A DNA stretch of 64,000 nucleotides from Medicago truncatula (GCF_003473485.1 NC_053045.1:44682494-44746493), one strand, 5' to 3'; shown: positions 1-12,690, counted from the first letter of the stretch. The notes: generated by a model not told the origin, from the sequence alone. Made by a program: numbers and translations.

Positions 1-1647
1 AGTGGTGATGAAAAATTTTCAAGGGGTTAAAGGTTGATGAAATTTTTTAAATGGACAGTTGATATACTTATAAAAACCAAAAATATATTTAACCCTATTT
101 TTATAAATTATATGAATAAATTGATAATCAAATGGATAAAGTCTTCAATATAATGCTCATCAACGAACAACATGTATATTCGTATTATTCATCGCGGGGA
201 GGGGGATAGAGGGCATTACAACATATTCTCCCTCGCCTCCTGCTCCGGTGTTGGCATGTTAGGAGCAACCCGGGATAGAAGCAGATGGATGCTTGGGTCC
301 AAGGTTGTCACGGTCTTAGGCGGGATCATCAGAACCATCGCCATCATCCTAGGTGGGATCAAATGGGCGAGGAAATGGGCTAAGAGAAGAAATGAGGGAG
401 TCTGATGGTTTTTTTTTTAGTTTATTTTATACTTTTGTCAAAACAAAAAAATATATTGTATCTATATCATACAATATAATAAAACAGAGGAACAAGAATC
501 TCTTGTTGTTTTTTAGACCCCGTATTAGACCTCGTATTTTTGTCTTTGAAAATATTTTTCGTACGTCAAATTTTGTAAACTTGTTCATTCGAAGTTCAAA
601 TGGTATGCAAATGAGGAGTCATTACTCATGTTGTAAGTTTGATTTCAATGCTAGCTATTTTATTGGTTATTTGAAATTTAAATTCTTTTTGCGTTCAGAT
701 TCCTATCAATCGAATTCGATATCGGTTGTTCTAATTATATTAAGATAAGTAGTGTGTAATCAAAATTTGTAAAAATAAAAAACTAATTTATATTTGTATC
801 ATTTCAATATTATTTTGTTATTTTATGATATCTAATAATTTAAATAATATATATTAAATATTATTTTCAACAAGCACACGCGCGAGCACACATGTATATA
901 AGCAAATTATCTACATAGCTGATTTTTTCAATTTTTCTCAATAACAAATTTTAGATGTTTTTTTTTCTCCATGTTTTAGCTCAAACATAAGGCGGTCCAA
1001 ATCCAAAGATATTTATTACTACAATATTGAAAATAATTTTGAACGAAAGTAAAAAGTAGACATGACTTTTCCTAAGAATGAAGTGTGAACTTTTAAGTGA
1101 CTTTCAAGCAGTAGTTTGCTTGTGTAGGGTTAAAATGTCATATTTGCTTATTCTATTATTTTTCTGTTTTTATTTTTATTTTTATCGATATATGTTAGTA
1201 GTTATTTTTTTGAGGAGATTTTTCTTTGATGTAATTTCTTTATGTTCTAACGGAATCTATTGCACTACTCCCTTAGAGACTTTTCTTAATTTAAGCATTT
1301 CCTTTTACTTCACATTGTGCAATCCTAATGGTTAAAAATTCTGAGAGCCACATTCATTTGAGGTCTAGGATAATAAGATAAGGGTTCAGAAAACTGGATT
1401 CCACACAAAATTCATTTTTGGCTAAAAATATATAAAATGGAAAAAAAACATTAGACATATATGTCAATTTATTGGTGTATCCTATTCTCAATTATATTTT
1501 ATCCATTCATTATATTTTTCTGTTTATATTCTTTTGCACCCTCTCATTTCTTGTCCTGTTTTTTCACACCCCATAATATAATATACTATAACCATTCAAC
1601 TTCAGCACACACTGCTTCTTCCTCAGTCTCTCAAGTAATCCATAGAA
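1..1647. other. Intergenic, upstream of malate dehydrogenase gene
   Basis: AT-rich intergenic DNA with no gene I can recognise. Positions about 190-405 are more GC-rich than the surroundings and hold an open frame rich in Arg and Gly, but nothing in it resembles a known domain. The last part, about 1480-1647, is the presumed promoter and 5' leader of the malate dehydrogenase gene; a CT-rich, AC-rich stretch just before the start codon is typical of plant leaders. Confidence 0.5.
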
Positions 1648-4206
1648 ATGGAAGCACATGCAGGAGCCAACCAAAGGATTGCAAGAATCTCTGCTCATCT
1701 TCACCCTTCAAATTTCCAGGTTTTTTTTTTTCTTCCTTTGGTTTCCTTCAGCTAACGTAGCTAGAAAGTTCAATGATATTGGTTTGTATTACTTGCATGA
1801 TAAACTTGAGTTTTCACTGTTGCCAAATATTGTTTTTTTTCTTCTTACAGGCAAATGTTAGTAATTAATTGTTGCCAATTATTATTGATTAATAGTGTGT
1901 ATAAGGTTTTAAATTTTGCGAATTCGCATAGAAAATCTTGATATTATGGATAATCACGGTCTAAATTAGGGCAGCGTTGCGGTTGCAGAGACATCAAAAC
2001 CAAGAACTTTGATTCGCAGCCTAAATTTCGGTCCAAATGACGGTGGCAGACCTAAATTATATCAAAACCACAATAATTATCTTAAAATTAGTGTGTATGA
2101 ATGTTATGTCTGTTTTTTTATGACAGGAAGGAGGTGATGTTGTAATTGACAGAGCTAACTGCAGAGCCAAAGGTGGGGCACCTGGATTCAAAGTAGCAGT
2201 ATTGGGGGCTGCTGGTGGAATTGGTCAATCCCTTTCTTTGCTGTTGAAGATGAACCCACTGGTTTCAGTTCTTCATCTTTACGATGTTGTCAACACCCCT
2301 GGTGTCACAGCTGATGTTAGTCACATGGACACTGGTGCTGTGGTAATTTTTCTTTTTCATCACTTTTCTAATTTTTTTCTATTTAACAAAATGTTGATAT
2401 CATCTAAAATTGTATAAAACAAAAAATTAAATCATATTTGGTTGTGTGCCGCGTTGACATTTCTCATGTTCCTATGCACTTTGAACGTGACTTTACTGAA
2501 GCAACAAATTTCAGCTTCAGTAATGGCACGGTGACACCGTGACTTTATAAGTTTCCGAACACGTGCTTAGTAGTGGCTGTGCTAATTCATAGTGGTTAGT
2601 AATAATTGTGTTTTTCTTTGGTTCAACCTGAATTCTGTTCAGGCCACTATTTATTTTAAGGATATGCGAGTTGTTTTAACAATATTTAGCTTCTACTATG
2701 TTCAAATGATTCAAGTGTATTTGGGTTTCTAGGTTCGTGGCTTTTTGGGGCAACCACAACTTGAGAATGCACTCACAGGCATGGACTTGGTAGTTATACC
2801 TGCTGGTGTGCCAAGGAAACCTGGAATGACCAGGGACGACTTATTTAAGATAAATGCTGGAATTGTGAGAACCCTTTGCGAAGGAATTGCCAAATGTTGC
2901 CCCAATGCGATTGTCAACTTGATTAGCAATCCAGTGAATTCCACTGTGCCAATTGCTGCTGAGGTCTTCAAGAAAGCTGGTACATATGATCCAAAGCGAC
3001 TTTTAGGAGTTACAGCCCTCGATGTTGTGAGGGCAAATACTTTTGTGGTAAGCATAGCTCTCCTCTTCTATCTCATAATTGAATTTCCTTCCTACTATTG
3101 TATGAGTAAATGCCTGTGTATTTTTTTTTCTCTTGCAGGCAGAGGTACTTGGTGTTGATCCAAGAGACGTTGATGTTCCAGTTGTAGGAGGTCATGCAGG
3201 AGTCACAATATTGCCTCTTTTGTCACAGGTTTTGTAAAGGATACTTGATACTTCCTTACTTAAAAATTATGACATCGTTAAACAAGTCACTAAACCTTCT
3301 TCAAACTTGGCTTTTAAAGGTTAAGCCTCCCAGTAGCTTCACTGCAGAAGAAACCGAATACCTGACAAATCGCATTCAAAATGGTGGAACAGAAGTTGTT
3401 GAGGTAATGTCATTTAAGTAACAAGTTTATCACCTAATATGTGACTGGAGTATAAGAAGGATAAGCTTGTTAACGGATTGATAATTTCACTGAACTTCAT
3501 TTCCTTACTTCTAATTTTATTTTTCTTTTTTTTCTTTATTTTTTCGTATTTGTACTGGAAACTTCTAATTTTATTTGGCTTATGACTGATTAACTATAAT
3601 CTAATAAATATTATTCATAATACAGGCTAAAGCTGGGGCTGGTTCTGCAACACTATCAATGGTTAATAGTTTATCTCAATATTTCTGAAGTTCCAACTTC
3701 CAAGCATACTCAATTGGTATCATTGTGTCCCGGTAGAGAGACTAACTAAACATGATTGATTGTGTAGGCATATGCAGCTGCTAAGTTTGCTAACTCATGC
3801 CTCCATGGTTTGAAAGGAGAAGCTGGAGTGATTGAGTGTGCTTATGTTGATTCTCAGGTGCCAATTTCAAGTCCTTTTTCCCTTATATACGTTCTTCATC
3901 TTCCTTTCATATCAAATTTTATATCAGTGCATGTCTTCGACAGGTTACGGAACTTCCTTTCTTTGCAACCAAGGTTCGTCTTGGTCGTGCTGGAGCAGAA
4001 GAAATATTTCCACTGGGTCCCCTCAATGAGTATGAGAGGTATTCTAATAGTTTATCAAACTATTACTTAATTTCTTTATTGGAAGCAACAAACAAAGGAA
4101 AAAGTTAAAATTTTGCTGTTTAATACTTAACAGGATTGGGTTGGAAAAAGCTAAGAGAGAGTTGGCAGGAAGCATCCAGAAGGGAGTAGAGTTCATTAAA
4201 AAATAA
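1648..4206 (+). CDS. Glyoxysomal/peroxisomal malate dehydrogenase, 9 exons
   Basis: NAD-dependent malate dehydrogenase, interconverting malate and oxaloacetate. In peroxisomes it recycles NADH for beta-oxidation, the glyoxylate cycle and photorespiration. Exons: 1648-1719, 2127-2342, 2733-3047, 3139-3228, 3320-3403, 3626-3661, 3768-3857, 3944-4038, 4134-4206. All introns are GT-AG and the frame closes to 356 residues, the usual length. The N-terminus carries a PTS2 peroxisomal signal (R-I-x5-H-L, residues 10-18), which separates this form from the mitochondrial and cytosolic enzymes. The nucleotide-binding glycine motif GAAGGIGQ is at 51-58. The substrate arginine loop VPRKPGMTR lies near 122-130, and the catalytic pair is Asp193 and His220 (GGHAG). 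A poly(A) signal AATAAA lies near 4256. It converges on the bHLH gene downstream. Family and targeting are confident; the exact start is supported by the PTS2 it creates. Confidence 0.96.
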
Positions 4207-5226
4207 GTCAGATAAGGAAAAAAATAGTTTTGTTTTGTCTCTTATCTATATCTGTAATAAACTTGTGTAATAATTCCCTCTGTTTATAGTATATCTTTCT
4301 TAAGAACAGTACTCTAAAATTTTTGTGTTATCCATAGCTTAGCTGTTGATGTAACGGATATGACATCAGTAAAACCTTGTAATATATTCTGAAAGTGAAA
4401 GGCGTTACAACGTCGGCCATTTTACTATTTCCAGATCAAATTTTGTTTAATCCTTCACTTCTCCACATATTCAATGAAAAAATATTTCTTTTGTACATTT
4501 TTGTCTACTTATGAAGAATTTGCAATTTTAGTTCCGAATAATTTTATGAATGTTTATATTCTCTAGATATTTATCTCCTCAAACCTTCTACGTTTTTCTG
4601 TTAAATATTAAATGAATCTTGATAAATTGATGATGGCATTGCTATCATTATTTTATGCAACACACGACGCATCGTGTTCAAGCGTCCGACCTTCCATAGC
4701 AACTATGAAGTGCGATTTGTATGGGAAACATGTACAAAAGAAAGAAGAAGAAAAAATACACTATGCTGTAACACATACAATAAGTAAAGCCAACCAAACA
4801 TTTTAACTGTATATATTTTGGTACATACTTTGCAGGAGTTTTGAACTTACAGCCTTTGGCAAAGTGTTCAAACTCCATACAACTTTTATTAATCAACATA
4901 TTATGTTTAAACAGAAAGAGACTAACAATACAAAGGCCTGTTTGTCAAAGGCACCCAAAAATCCAATGCCCCTTGTATAAGATTTTTAGGGGGAGAGAGA
5001 GTAGCCCTAACATGGTCAACAAGTTAACCAGAAAAAAAACCCTTTCTGCAAATGAACCATAGAGCATGCTTGGAGTAGACGGGATATTTGGCATTGCAGG
5101 CCTTGAAAAAATAAATATCACTGAAAGAACTGAAACTTTAAACACCTGTATATATAGTCGACAGTATCTTCTATATATTCTTCTTACGCTTTTGGGATCT
5201 GTTTAGTATGAACTAAAGGAACGTCC
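4207..5226. other. Intergenic between convergent MDH and bHLH genes
   Basis: About 1 kb holding the 3' untranslated regions of two convergent genes. No coding homology or structured RNA is evident. AT-rich, with a short purine-rich stretch near 4737-4760. Confidence 0.5.
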
Positions 5227-6829
5227 TTAGATGAAAGACGTAAAAACTGAGCGTAGGTTTCTCACAAGATCCTTCACTGTCATGCAAAATTCCACATCCA
5301 TCTGCAAATTGCACAAATAGTTTCCTTATTGATAGACAATTGTAGTAATTTCGTTGGAACAAAATAATAGAAAATTATGCATAGATAGATATACAGTAAC
5401 TAAGCAAGTTTTTTCATTAAAGTAGTCAAAAGACTTAAAATATAACTACTGAAACTTAATTCAATACTTTTGTTGAAACAAAGATTACCTGTGCAATAAT
5501 TGTTATATCAAGTGCACAACTTCCAAATGTCATGAAACTGCTATTGGTGACTTTTAGATTGAGTTTCTCAATTTTGTGGATTGTTTTTTCCACAACTCCT
5601 TTGATTTTCTCACAATGAACTCTTATGAGGACATTTCTATCACAAAATCTTGCTTCAATTTCTGGTAGTTCTTCGTCAAAGGGATCACCAGATTCTGCCG
5701 AAGAGTTTTCAACATCATTGGATAGTTGATATTTCTTCACAACCACCACAAATTCCACGTTTTTCTTCATGTTCTGTTCCTCCTCAAGAACCTTCACCTT
5801 CTCTTGCAATTTCTTCAAGTACTTGATAGCATCTCCAAGAACAGTAACTTTGTCCATCTGTTAGTAGTAGCACAATGAAAAACTGAGACGACAAAAATTG
5901 TTAAAGATAGTACCATAAACACATTCTTATATATTCACCGTGTGTCCTACTAATAGTAAACACTAAATGATCCAACATGTGTTCAACATAGATATCGAGA
6001 AAAAACTTAAGTCCCGCGTTAGGCAGAGATCATAAAGCCTATGCAATCTTCACCTTACAAATTTGTTTTGTAGAGTTGAGTCAGGTTCAAAATAAAATGT
6101 CAAAAATTCGCAATAGTCGAATTTTGCATACCTTTTGTAGTCCAGGAACAAGGGCAGATAGAGCAATGAAGCGCTGGCTGAGCTTCTCACGCCGCTTTCT
6201 TTCAGCTATTATATGGTCTTGAGGAAGAGAGAGTTTAGGACGTGTTGCTACCTTTTTGGTCTCAAAGGTTCCTTGAGAAATCATGTCAGAAGAAGTTGCA
6301 TTGTTGTTTTGAGAACCAATCATCTCATCCTTAGGCTTCACTAGTCCCAACTGATTTAACTGATTCAAATCGACAAACGAAAGAAGATTCGGGTACGAAA
6401 CAAATTGAGTCTCTAGTGTCTGAGCAGTTTCCATTGAAGTTCTAGGGTTGAAGTTTGGATAAACGTATGAATGGTGTTGTGAAGTGTCACCAAAAGCAGA
6501 ACCTATTGGCAGTGAGTTAGACTCATTGATAGAGCTCAAATGCCACTGATGATGAAGAAGTAAAGGATCCTCCATCATTTCCTGCAAGATCAAATACATG
6601 TTTTCACAATGTTCATGGAAATTTCATACATTTTCCTTGTGGCTTTATTAGATTATTTCACTGCTTTATTATTAGATACTTGTCTTATTTTCTAATCAAA
6701 TATTTGATGCTTCCAAAATTAGTCACTGCCAAAGTATGAATGATAGTAAGTTCAGAGAAAAACTATTTGCAAGAACTATATATATCTTACCTGATCAGGA
6801 AACCCTCTGATGAATGAGATATTCTCCAT
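5227..6829 (-). CDS. bHLH transcription factor (NAI1/bHLH25-like), 4 exons
   Basis: Nuclear basic helix-loop-helix regulator. Coding exons on the minus strand: 6829-6791, 6581-6132, 5857-5489, 5301-5227. All junctions are GT-AG with phase 0, giving 310 residues. The basic region HIIAERKRREKL starts near residue 136 and contains the His-Glu-Arg set that reads E-box DNA. Helix 1 ends at the exon 2/3 junction, and helix 2 (DKVTVLGDAIKYLKKLQEKV) opens exon 3 and runs into a leucine-rich coiled coil. The C-terminus has a predicted ACT-like fold typical of the bHLH18/19/20/25/NAI1 subfamily (IRVHCEK and a final MTVKDLVRNL). An intron after PGLQK and before MDKVT is characteristic of that clade. NAI1 controls ER-body genes and its relatives act in jasmonate or iron responses; which applies here cannot be read from sequence. 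The start in the small first exon is preferred because it splices in frame; the ATG at 6578 is an alternative. Confidence 0.9.
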
Positions 6830-7957
6830 AAGAAAGCTAACCTTGAAATCAAAAGAGGTCAAGGTAAATATCCTGTATCAAACCAATTATATTATTCAGC
6901 TAATGCACTCATAGTGTAAAATTCTTAATGATGGAATAATGTAAATACTGATAAGAAACTAAGCTTACTCATCAACAAATGTGCAAGATTTCAGTATTTG
7001 TTAATGTGAGGGTAAGTACTATATAGCATCAGCATCAGCATCAGCCTATATATATGGTCTTTGTGGTGATAACATTTGTCCTAATATCACTGTATCCTAA
7101 CTTGGAACAGTAACGTTCTCACGGGTTTTGATGTGAATCAGCTTATACAACCCAAGATGCCTACTATTTTTCAATCAAGAAAAATTGACATAACATTTTT
7201 TTATATTTAGAGGCTCACAAATTTACACATATAACTTCTGTTGTATTGTGGACTTTTGGGGGGTGTTCATCAACAAGTTATTGAAATAGCTTATAAATGA
7301 AAAGGACTATTCTTGATTGTGTGGTCCCTATCCTTGTCCAATGCCTCAAGGTACGTTTTTATTTGCCTTATTTAGTTGATTAATTCTTCCTCAACCCTTA
7401 TATCTAATTTTCTTAATCAATGATAATCCACAATCATCACTAATAGAACTTATTAGCTAACGTATTGGCTATTAAGAAACTATAAAGAAAATGCCTATAT
7501 CAGTAGATATATGTCATGAATTAGCCACTGGTTATTGATTGCAATTTCAAAATACCGACATATTTATTTGCTAAAATGTTGTTTGTCAAGAACTCTTTTA
7601 TCGCACTTCTGACCGAATGCGTTTTTGGTGTCTAAAGTGTGTCTGTGTCGGACACTGACACATGTGATTACATTCAATTAATTAATTCTCTCAAATTATT
7701 ACTGATGTCAATGTGTCTCGTATCCAGTGTCTGTGTAAGTGCTTCATAGGTCATGAAACACATTTTCATGAAGTGATGCGACTGAGCTCAAACCCAAATC
7801 CTTAATGGACTTCACTACAGAGGCGCACGCTAAGGGACTGCACCACCAGCACACCCGAGTGAGTCTATCAAGTCCATCATCGCGGGATCAAGATCAGACA
7901 CTGATATGCAAATTATGCTGGAAATCTCTCAACTCACTCAATGAATTTTCATCCAGC
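6830..7957. other. Intergenic, upstream of bHLH gene
   Basis: The bHLH promoter region, followed by AT-rich DNA. Around 7630-7760 a run of short repeats of the kind TGTGTC/GACAC (for example GTCGGACACTGACAC) resembles debris of dispersed legume repeats. No gene seen. The segment ends at the 5-bp target duplication of the Copia element. Confidence 0.4.
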
Positions 7958-7962
7958 CCTAC

Positions 7963-8604
7963 TGTTGAAAAGTGACTAAAAAATGTTCATTCTGTCTGTC
8001 AAAATCGGTGGCTGATTTATACCACACGGTGGCCGATTTTGCGCAGGAGGAGAAAAATAAAACAGATTGTGGGCCTGTTTTGTTCCAATTTTTGAGGGAT
8101 GCTTTCCACTATAAATATAAGCCTTGTATCAGATGAATATCTGAGAGAGTGAGTGTGTGTAGAAATAAAACACTGTGTAAAAAACAAGGTTTAGAAGCCA
8201 ACATACAAACTAGGGTTTGAAGAGAATTTCTCTTGGCAACAAACACTAGGGTTGGGATTGTTTTGATTCACCTTGAACAAAACACTATTAGGATCGAGTT
8301 TCTTGGTCACGGGAAGAGGCTGAGACTTGGGTAAAATTAGGTTTGAAGACTGATTCTTGTAACTCAATATCTCTTTGTAAAGAAACTCATATCATTATAG
8401 TGGAACGGAGAGCTGCTCTCTCCCCCAGACTAGGTCATCATTAGACCGAACTGGATAAACAAATTCTTGTGTTCTCCTTCTTCCTTTTATCTCTTGTCGT
8501 TTGCTTTTGTTTGAATTATTTGCTACCCACTTGATTTGATTACTTGATATTAATTTGCTTCACGCATCAAGTTTATTATTGGTGTGGTTTTCACAACGAA
8601 TTCA
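7963..8604 (+). repeat. 5' LTR of the Copia element
   Basis: About 642 bp. It contains a TATA box (TATAAATATAAG near 8110) 35-40 bp before a region where transcription would start. Compared with the 3' LTR it lacks about 73 bp between two copies of a GGTGGCCGATTTT-type motif near 8028-8043, and the last few bases (CAACA) are cut off where it joins directly to integrase coding sequence. Confidence 0.9.
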
Positions 8605-9300
8605 GCATATTTGAACAGATGTCCATCAACAGGGATAGATCTCAAGACACCTATGAATGTTTGGAGTGGGAGACCGGGAAACTACTCTAATTTGAAAGTT
8701 TTTGGAGCTTTAGCATTTGCTTATGTCAGACAGGACATACTTGATGCTAGAGTTGTGAAGTGTATTTTCATGGGTTATTCTGAAGGTGTGAAAGGTTACA
8801 AACTGTGGAAGATGGAACCTGGAGGATCAAAATTTATTATAAGCAGGGATGTTACTTTTGATGAGACCCGCATGGGGATGAAGTGCAAAAACCCGGAAAC
8901 AAGCTCAGAAACAGGGGTAGAGAAAATTCAGTTTGAGGTGGAGCCTACCACTGATGAAAGGGAATAGGGGGATCAGACTCCAGTACCTGATGATAGTGAA
9001 GGCCAAGAAATAATTAATCCTGACCATCAGCTAGCAAGAGATAGGCAAAGGAGACAAATTAATTCACCTAGAAGATACAGTTATGCTGACCTTATTTGTT
9101 ATGCTTTGAATGCAGCTGAAGAATTGCAAGACTCGGAACCAAAGAACTTCAGGGAAGCATTAGAAAGCAATGAAAACAAGGACTGGCTGAAGGCAATGAA
9201 TGAGGAAATACTTTCATTGGAAAAGAACCAGACTTGGAAACTTGTTTCATTATCTAAGAATCAAAGGGTAGTGGGAAGCAAGTGAGTGTTTAAGAATCGT
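8587..9300 (+). pseudogene. Copia pol remnant: integrase C-terminus to start of reverse transcriptase
   Basis: One reading frame shows the Copia integrase C-terminal region (AYLNRCPSTGIDLKTPMNVW, then KVFGALAFAYV and CIFMGYSEGVKGYKLW). This is followed by a linker and the start of reverse transcriptase (YSYADLICYALNAAEE, NFREALES, WLKAMNEEILSLEKNQTWKL, RVVGSK). In-frame stops lie at 8965 (TAG) and 9283 (TGA in place of the conserved Trp of the VGSKWVFK motif). The frame is lost after about 9300. No start codon, gag, protease or catalytic integrase core is present. It is a dead fragment. Confidence 0.9.
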
Positions 9301-9809
9301 CTGGAGAGACGTTAAACACTCAACATCAGCCTGGAAAGGCGGTGGTAAGAATACTCATGATCAGTCTGGAGAGGCAGAGGCAACAATACTCATGATCTAT
9401 TTGTTGAGTTGGAGTTTCAAGGTTGAAGACATAGTGGGATGTGCGCATTTGCTAGTTGAGGTAGAGTAAGCTTAGCTTGAGGTGGAGTTGAACAGACCGA
9501 TAATGGTACGGCTATGGAGAACCTTGGGTGCTATGCTCTAGTTGTGAGCAAGGGAATTCTTCATGAAGACGGAAGGCATTCCGGAGGTTGAAGAATGTAT
9601 AACATGGCTTGTGGGATTACCCTAAAAGACCAAGGTTGATTGGATGCAAGTGAATCTTTAGGAGGACGGATTTGATCAATCCGGGGGCTGAAGAGGTATG
9701 ATGCAGACTTGATTAACTTCATTGAAGCATAGATGAAGGTTGGAGAGAGCAACAAGGTGATTGATGGTTAAATTTGCATCATCACTATTTTAGAGTCAAG
9801 GTGAAGAAT

Positions 9810-10526
9810 TGTTAAAAAGTGACTCAAAAATGTGCATTTTGTCTGTCAAAATCGGTGGCTGATTTGTACCACATGGGGGCCGATTTTGACCTGGTTTTGG
9901 AGACTTTTGTCTCGTGAAAAATCGGTGGCCGATTTTGCAAACTTGGTGGCCGATTTCGCATAGGAGGAGAAAAATAAAACAGCTTGTGGGCCTGTTTTGT
10001 TCCCATTTTTTAGGGATGCTTTCTACTATAAATATAAGCCTTGTATTAGATGAATATCTGAGAGAGTGAGTGTGTGTAGAAACAAAACACTGTGTAGAAA
10101 ATAGGGTTTAGAAGCCAACATACAAACTAGGGTTTGAAGAGAATTTCTCTTGGCAACAAACACTAGGGTTGAGATTGTTTTGATTCACCTTGAACAAAAC
10201 ACTATTATGATTGAGTCTCTTGGTCATGGGAAGAGGCTGTGACTTGGGTAGAATTAGGTTTGAAGACTGATTCTTGTAACTCAATATCTCTTTGTAAAGA
10301 AACTCATATCATTATAGTGGAACAGAGAGCTGCTCTCTACGCCAGACTAGGTCATCATTAGACCGAACTAGGTAAACAAATTCTTGTGTTCTCCTTCTTC
10401 CTTTTATCTCTTGCCGTTTACTTTTGTTTGAATTATTTGCTACCCGCTTGATTTGATTATTTGGTATTAATTTGCTCAACGCATCAAGTTTATTATTGTT
10501 GTGGTTTTCACAACAAATTCACAACA
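9810..10526 (+). repeat. 3' LTR of the Copia element
   Basis: About 717 bp, highly similar to the 5' LTR across its length. It has the intact 3' end (TTCACAACA) directly abutting CCTAC. It carries three copies of a near-palindromic ATCGGTGGCCGATTT-like motif between about 9849 and 9960, two more than the 5' LTR. Confidence 0.9.
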
Positions 10527-10531
10527 CCTAC

Positions 10532-10744
10532 CGAGACCTCGTCTAGAGATGGACACCTGCACATTAGAAATGTACAGACACCATTCTGAAATACCTCTTA
10601 CCCATCTCACTCAAAATTTAACTTGAACGTTAGAGTGTTTGCATGTATGATACCTCTCCGGTGAGCTTAACCATCGTCCTCTTCCGTCGCACATCATCAA
10701 CTCCAACAATCGATCTAGGTCCATCTCAGTCCTCAGATCAAAAT

Positions 10745-10791
<47 letters not shown>

Positions 10792-12576
10792 AAGAAAATC
10801 CATATATTTCGTAATTTCCACTAAGGAACAAATTTCAACATTGGTTCTCCCATTACAAATTGCACACGTATTAATTCGCGTATTAGTGATCAATTTCTTC
10901 ATACCAAATAGCATGACTGGTTTATTTATCCTATATAATTTCTAAAACGAGGACTCTGGATCTGCATTGTGTCTCAGTTTCTTACTTCTCGTTCTTTATG
11001 TCATTTCACCGTAATTTACTAAAGCTACAAAAATTAGAGATTTTACATATTTTGAGTTCTTCTAAACTCATGCTTAAAATCATCGCATTTTTGCCCTTAA
11101 ATTTACTTTTGTTTTTGACTTGAGTAGTCAACTTAATTAAGTCGCTTTAGTGAACCTACTGTAGTACAACTAAAATTTAAGCATACAGTGATAATGTGGC
11201 CCATTGAACAATAAACATGCATATATTATATGAAAGTTTACGCGTATTAACGAAATAATTTTCATATTTGAATATTAAAAAGGTTAGTAGTACTTATATA
11301 TGGTCGTTTGGTAGGGAGTAAGAAGAGAAATGTTGGCGTAACTATGAGCTGCATGGTTGTATCCAGGTTTGTTCAAGCTGGTTTTACAATTAATTCATCT
11401 TGTGCTGCCTGGAGTGGAGGCTGGAACAACTCACCTCATAGGCTCATAGTACCTAGCTATCTACAAACCTAGCAAAACGTGTATACTGTACACTAACAAA
11501 CCTATGCTCTAAAGTCGTAGTCATTTTATGGCGTGGATCAATGTCCATTGTCCACCAACTAATTCAAAGACATGTTATGATCATTACAGTTTTTTTTTTC
11601 ATAGACAAATGTTAGTGTTTAATTAGTTATGAGAGGAAGAAATTGATACCGGATCAATCTCTAGATCTCATTCTTAAAACTTTTTAGAGGTCTCAACTTA
11701 TACCATTAAATTTTATTTTTGGGAAATACAATTCACACGGTCATTTTATTTTATTTTTTTTACAATTATGAAGTCAAAACATTAGTTATTGTTCGACATT
11801 GTTTTAACGGTTTAAAAAAAAAGAAATTTAATTTTTATTTCATAATTTTAAATATAACGAGCACAAATTTGGATATTCTAATCTTGATAGAATGGTCACC
11901 GAAGCATGACTACGTGTCATCAAATCGTGATCCCATTCTTGTAGACTTTTTTGTTTTCGACCGGTTGTATCAATTTACTCGAACTACTTTTAAATTTGTT
12001 GGCAAGGTTTTCTTTTCAATAGAGTTTGAGTTGATAAATTTTCTAGTTTGTTAATTGTTGATGGAAAGGTGTGAGTTAAAGAAGAGTATCATGGTAAAAA
12101 ATAATTAGTATTGTAAACAATCTCAAAAAGAGCTTATAAAAGGAAGGAAAAAAAAAAACTCATATTTTGGAATAGAGGAAGTGCAATTAACAACATTGTT
12201 TTTTTTCTTTCTTTTTTTATCAAGAATTAACAACATTTTTTACAAGAACATTGGTTAATGTATTAAGAAATTAAAATGTTTTATTTTAAAAAAGTCCTGA
12301 TAACATTGAAGGTTACACTTCCCCTTCAAAAAGAAGGGAAATGTTAAAGATTACATTTCTGTTAAAATAGATTAAATGTTTCACACCAACATTGGTTAAT
12401 CCGTCAAAATTCTGATTTGTACTTTTTATTGTCATTGAATCGAAGATATGTAAACGAGCATGCAGTTTTTGTGTTTTATCGTATCATCAAGCATGCTCTT
12501 TCTTGTACTTAACATGCATGAGTGGCAAGCGAATACAACCTAGATTTCCAAACAAAGCACATGGACGCCATGTAAT
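10532..12576. other. Intergenic with an AT microsatellite
   Basis: AT-rich intergenic DNA. A perfect AT dinucleotide run lies at about 10748-10789. I see no gene. An open stretch at 11719-12054 has no recognisable domain and is low complexity. Confidence 0.45.
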
Positions 12577-12690
12577 TTCCTGGTGGCGATGGCTTGGATC
12601 TGGAGTATATGCTCATCCTCGAGGTTTTAGGTTCGATTCTCTCCATATCAATTTAAATAAGTTAATTTAGCTTCTTCAAAAAAAAAAAAA
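12577..12690 (+). mobile_element. tRNA-derived SINE
   Basis: A short element with an A-box-like start (GGCGATGGCTTGGATCTGG) and a B box (GGTTCGATTCT at 12630-12640), spaced as in a Pol III promoter. It ends in an A-rich tail at about 12678-12690. This is the layout of plant tRNA-derived SINEs. I could not define a target duplication. Confidence 0.6.

Larger units (their letters stand above)
7958..10531 (+). mobile_element. Deleted Ty1/Copia LTR retrotransposon with CCTAC target duplication
   Basis: Two long direct repeats (7963-8604 and 9810-10526) flank about 1.2 kb of Copia pol remnant. The sequence CCTAC occurs immediately before the first repeat (7958-7962) and immediately after the second (10527-10531), matching the 5-bp target site duplication of LTR retrotransposons. 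LTRs start with TG and the 3' one ends with CA. A purine-rich stretch just before the 3' LTR (AAGGTGAAGAAT) fits a polypurine tract. Primer-binding site, gag, protease, most of integrase, most of reverse transcriptase and RNase H are missing, so it is non-autonomous. The pol remnant is in the same orientation as the LTRs. Confidence 0.93.

Noticed and set aside
353-748. 131-codon open frame near the left edge
   Set aside because: Phe/Tyr/Ile-rich translation of AT-rich DNA with no domain or splice partner.
8566-8967. Copia ORF considered as a host gene
   Set aside because: It is flanked by LTRs with a target duplication and contains integrase and RT motifs with in-frame stops.
11719-12054. 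111-codon open frame in intergenic DNA
   Set aside because: Low complexity, no recognisable motif, no supporting context.
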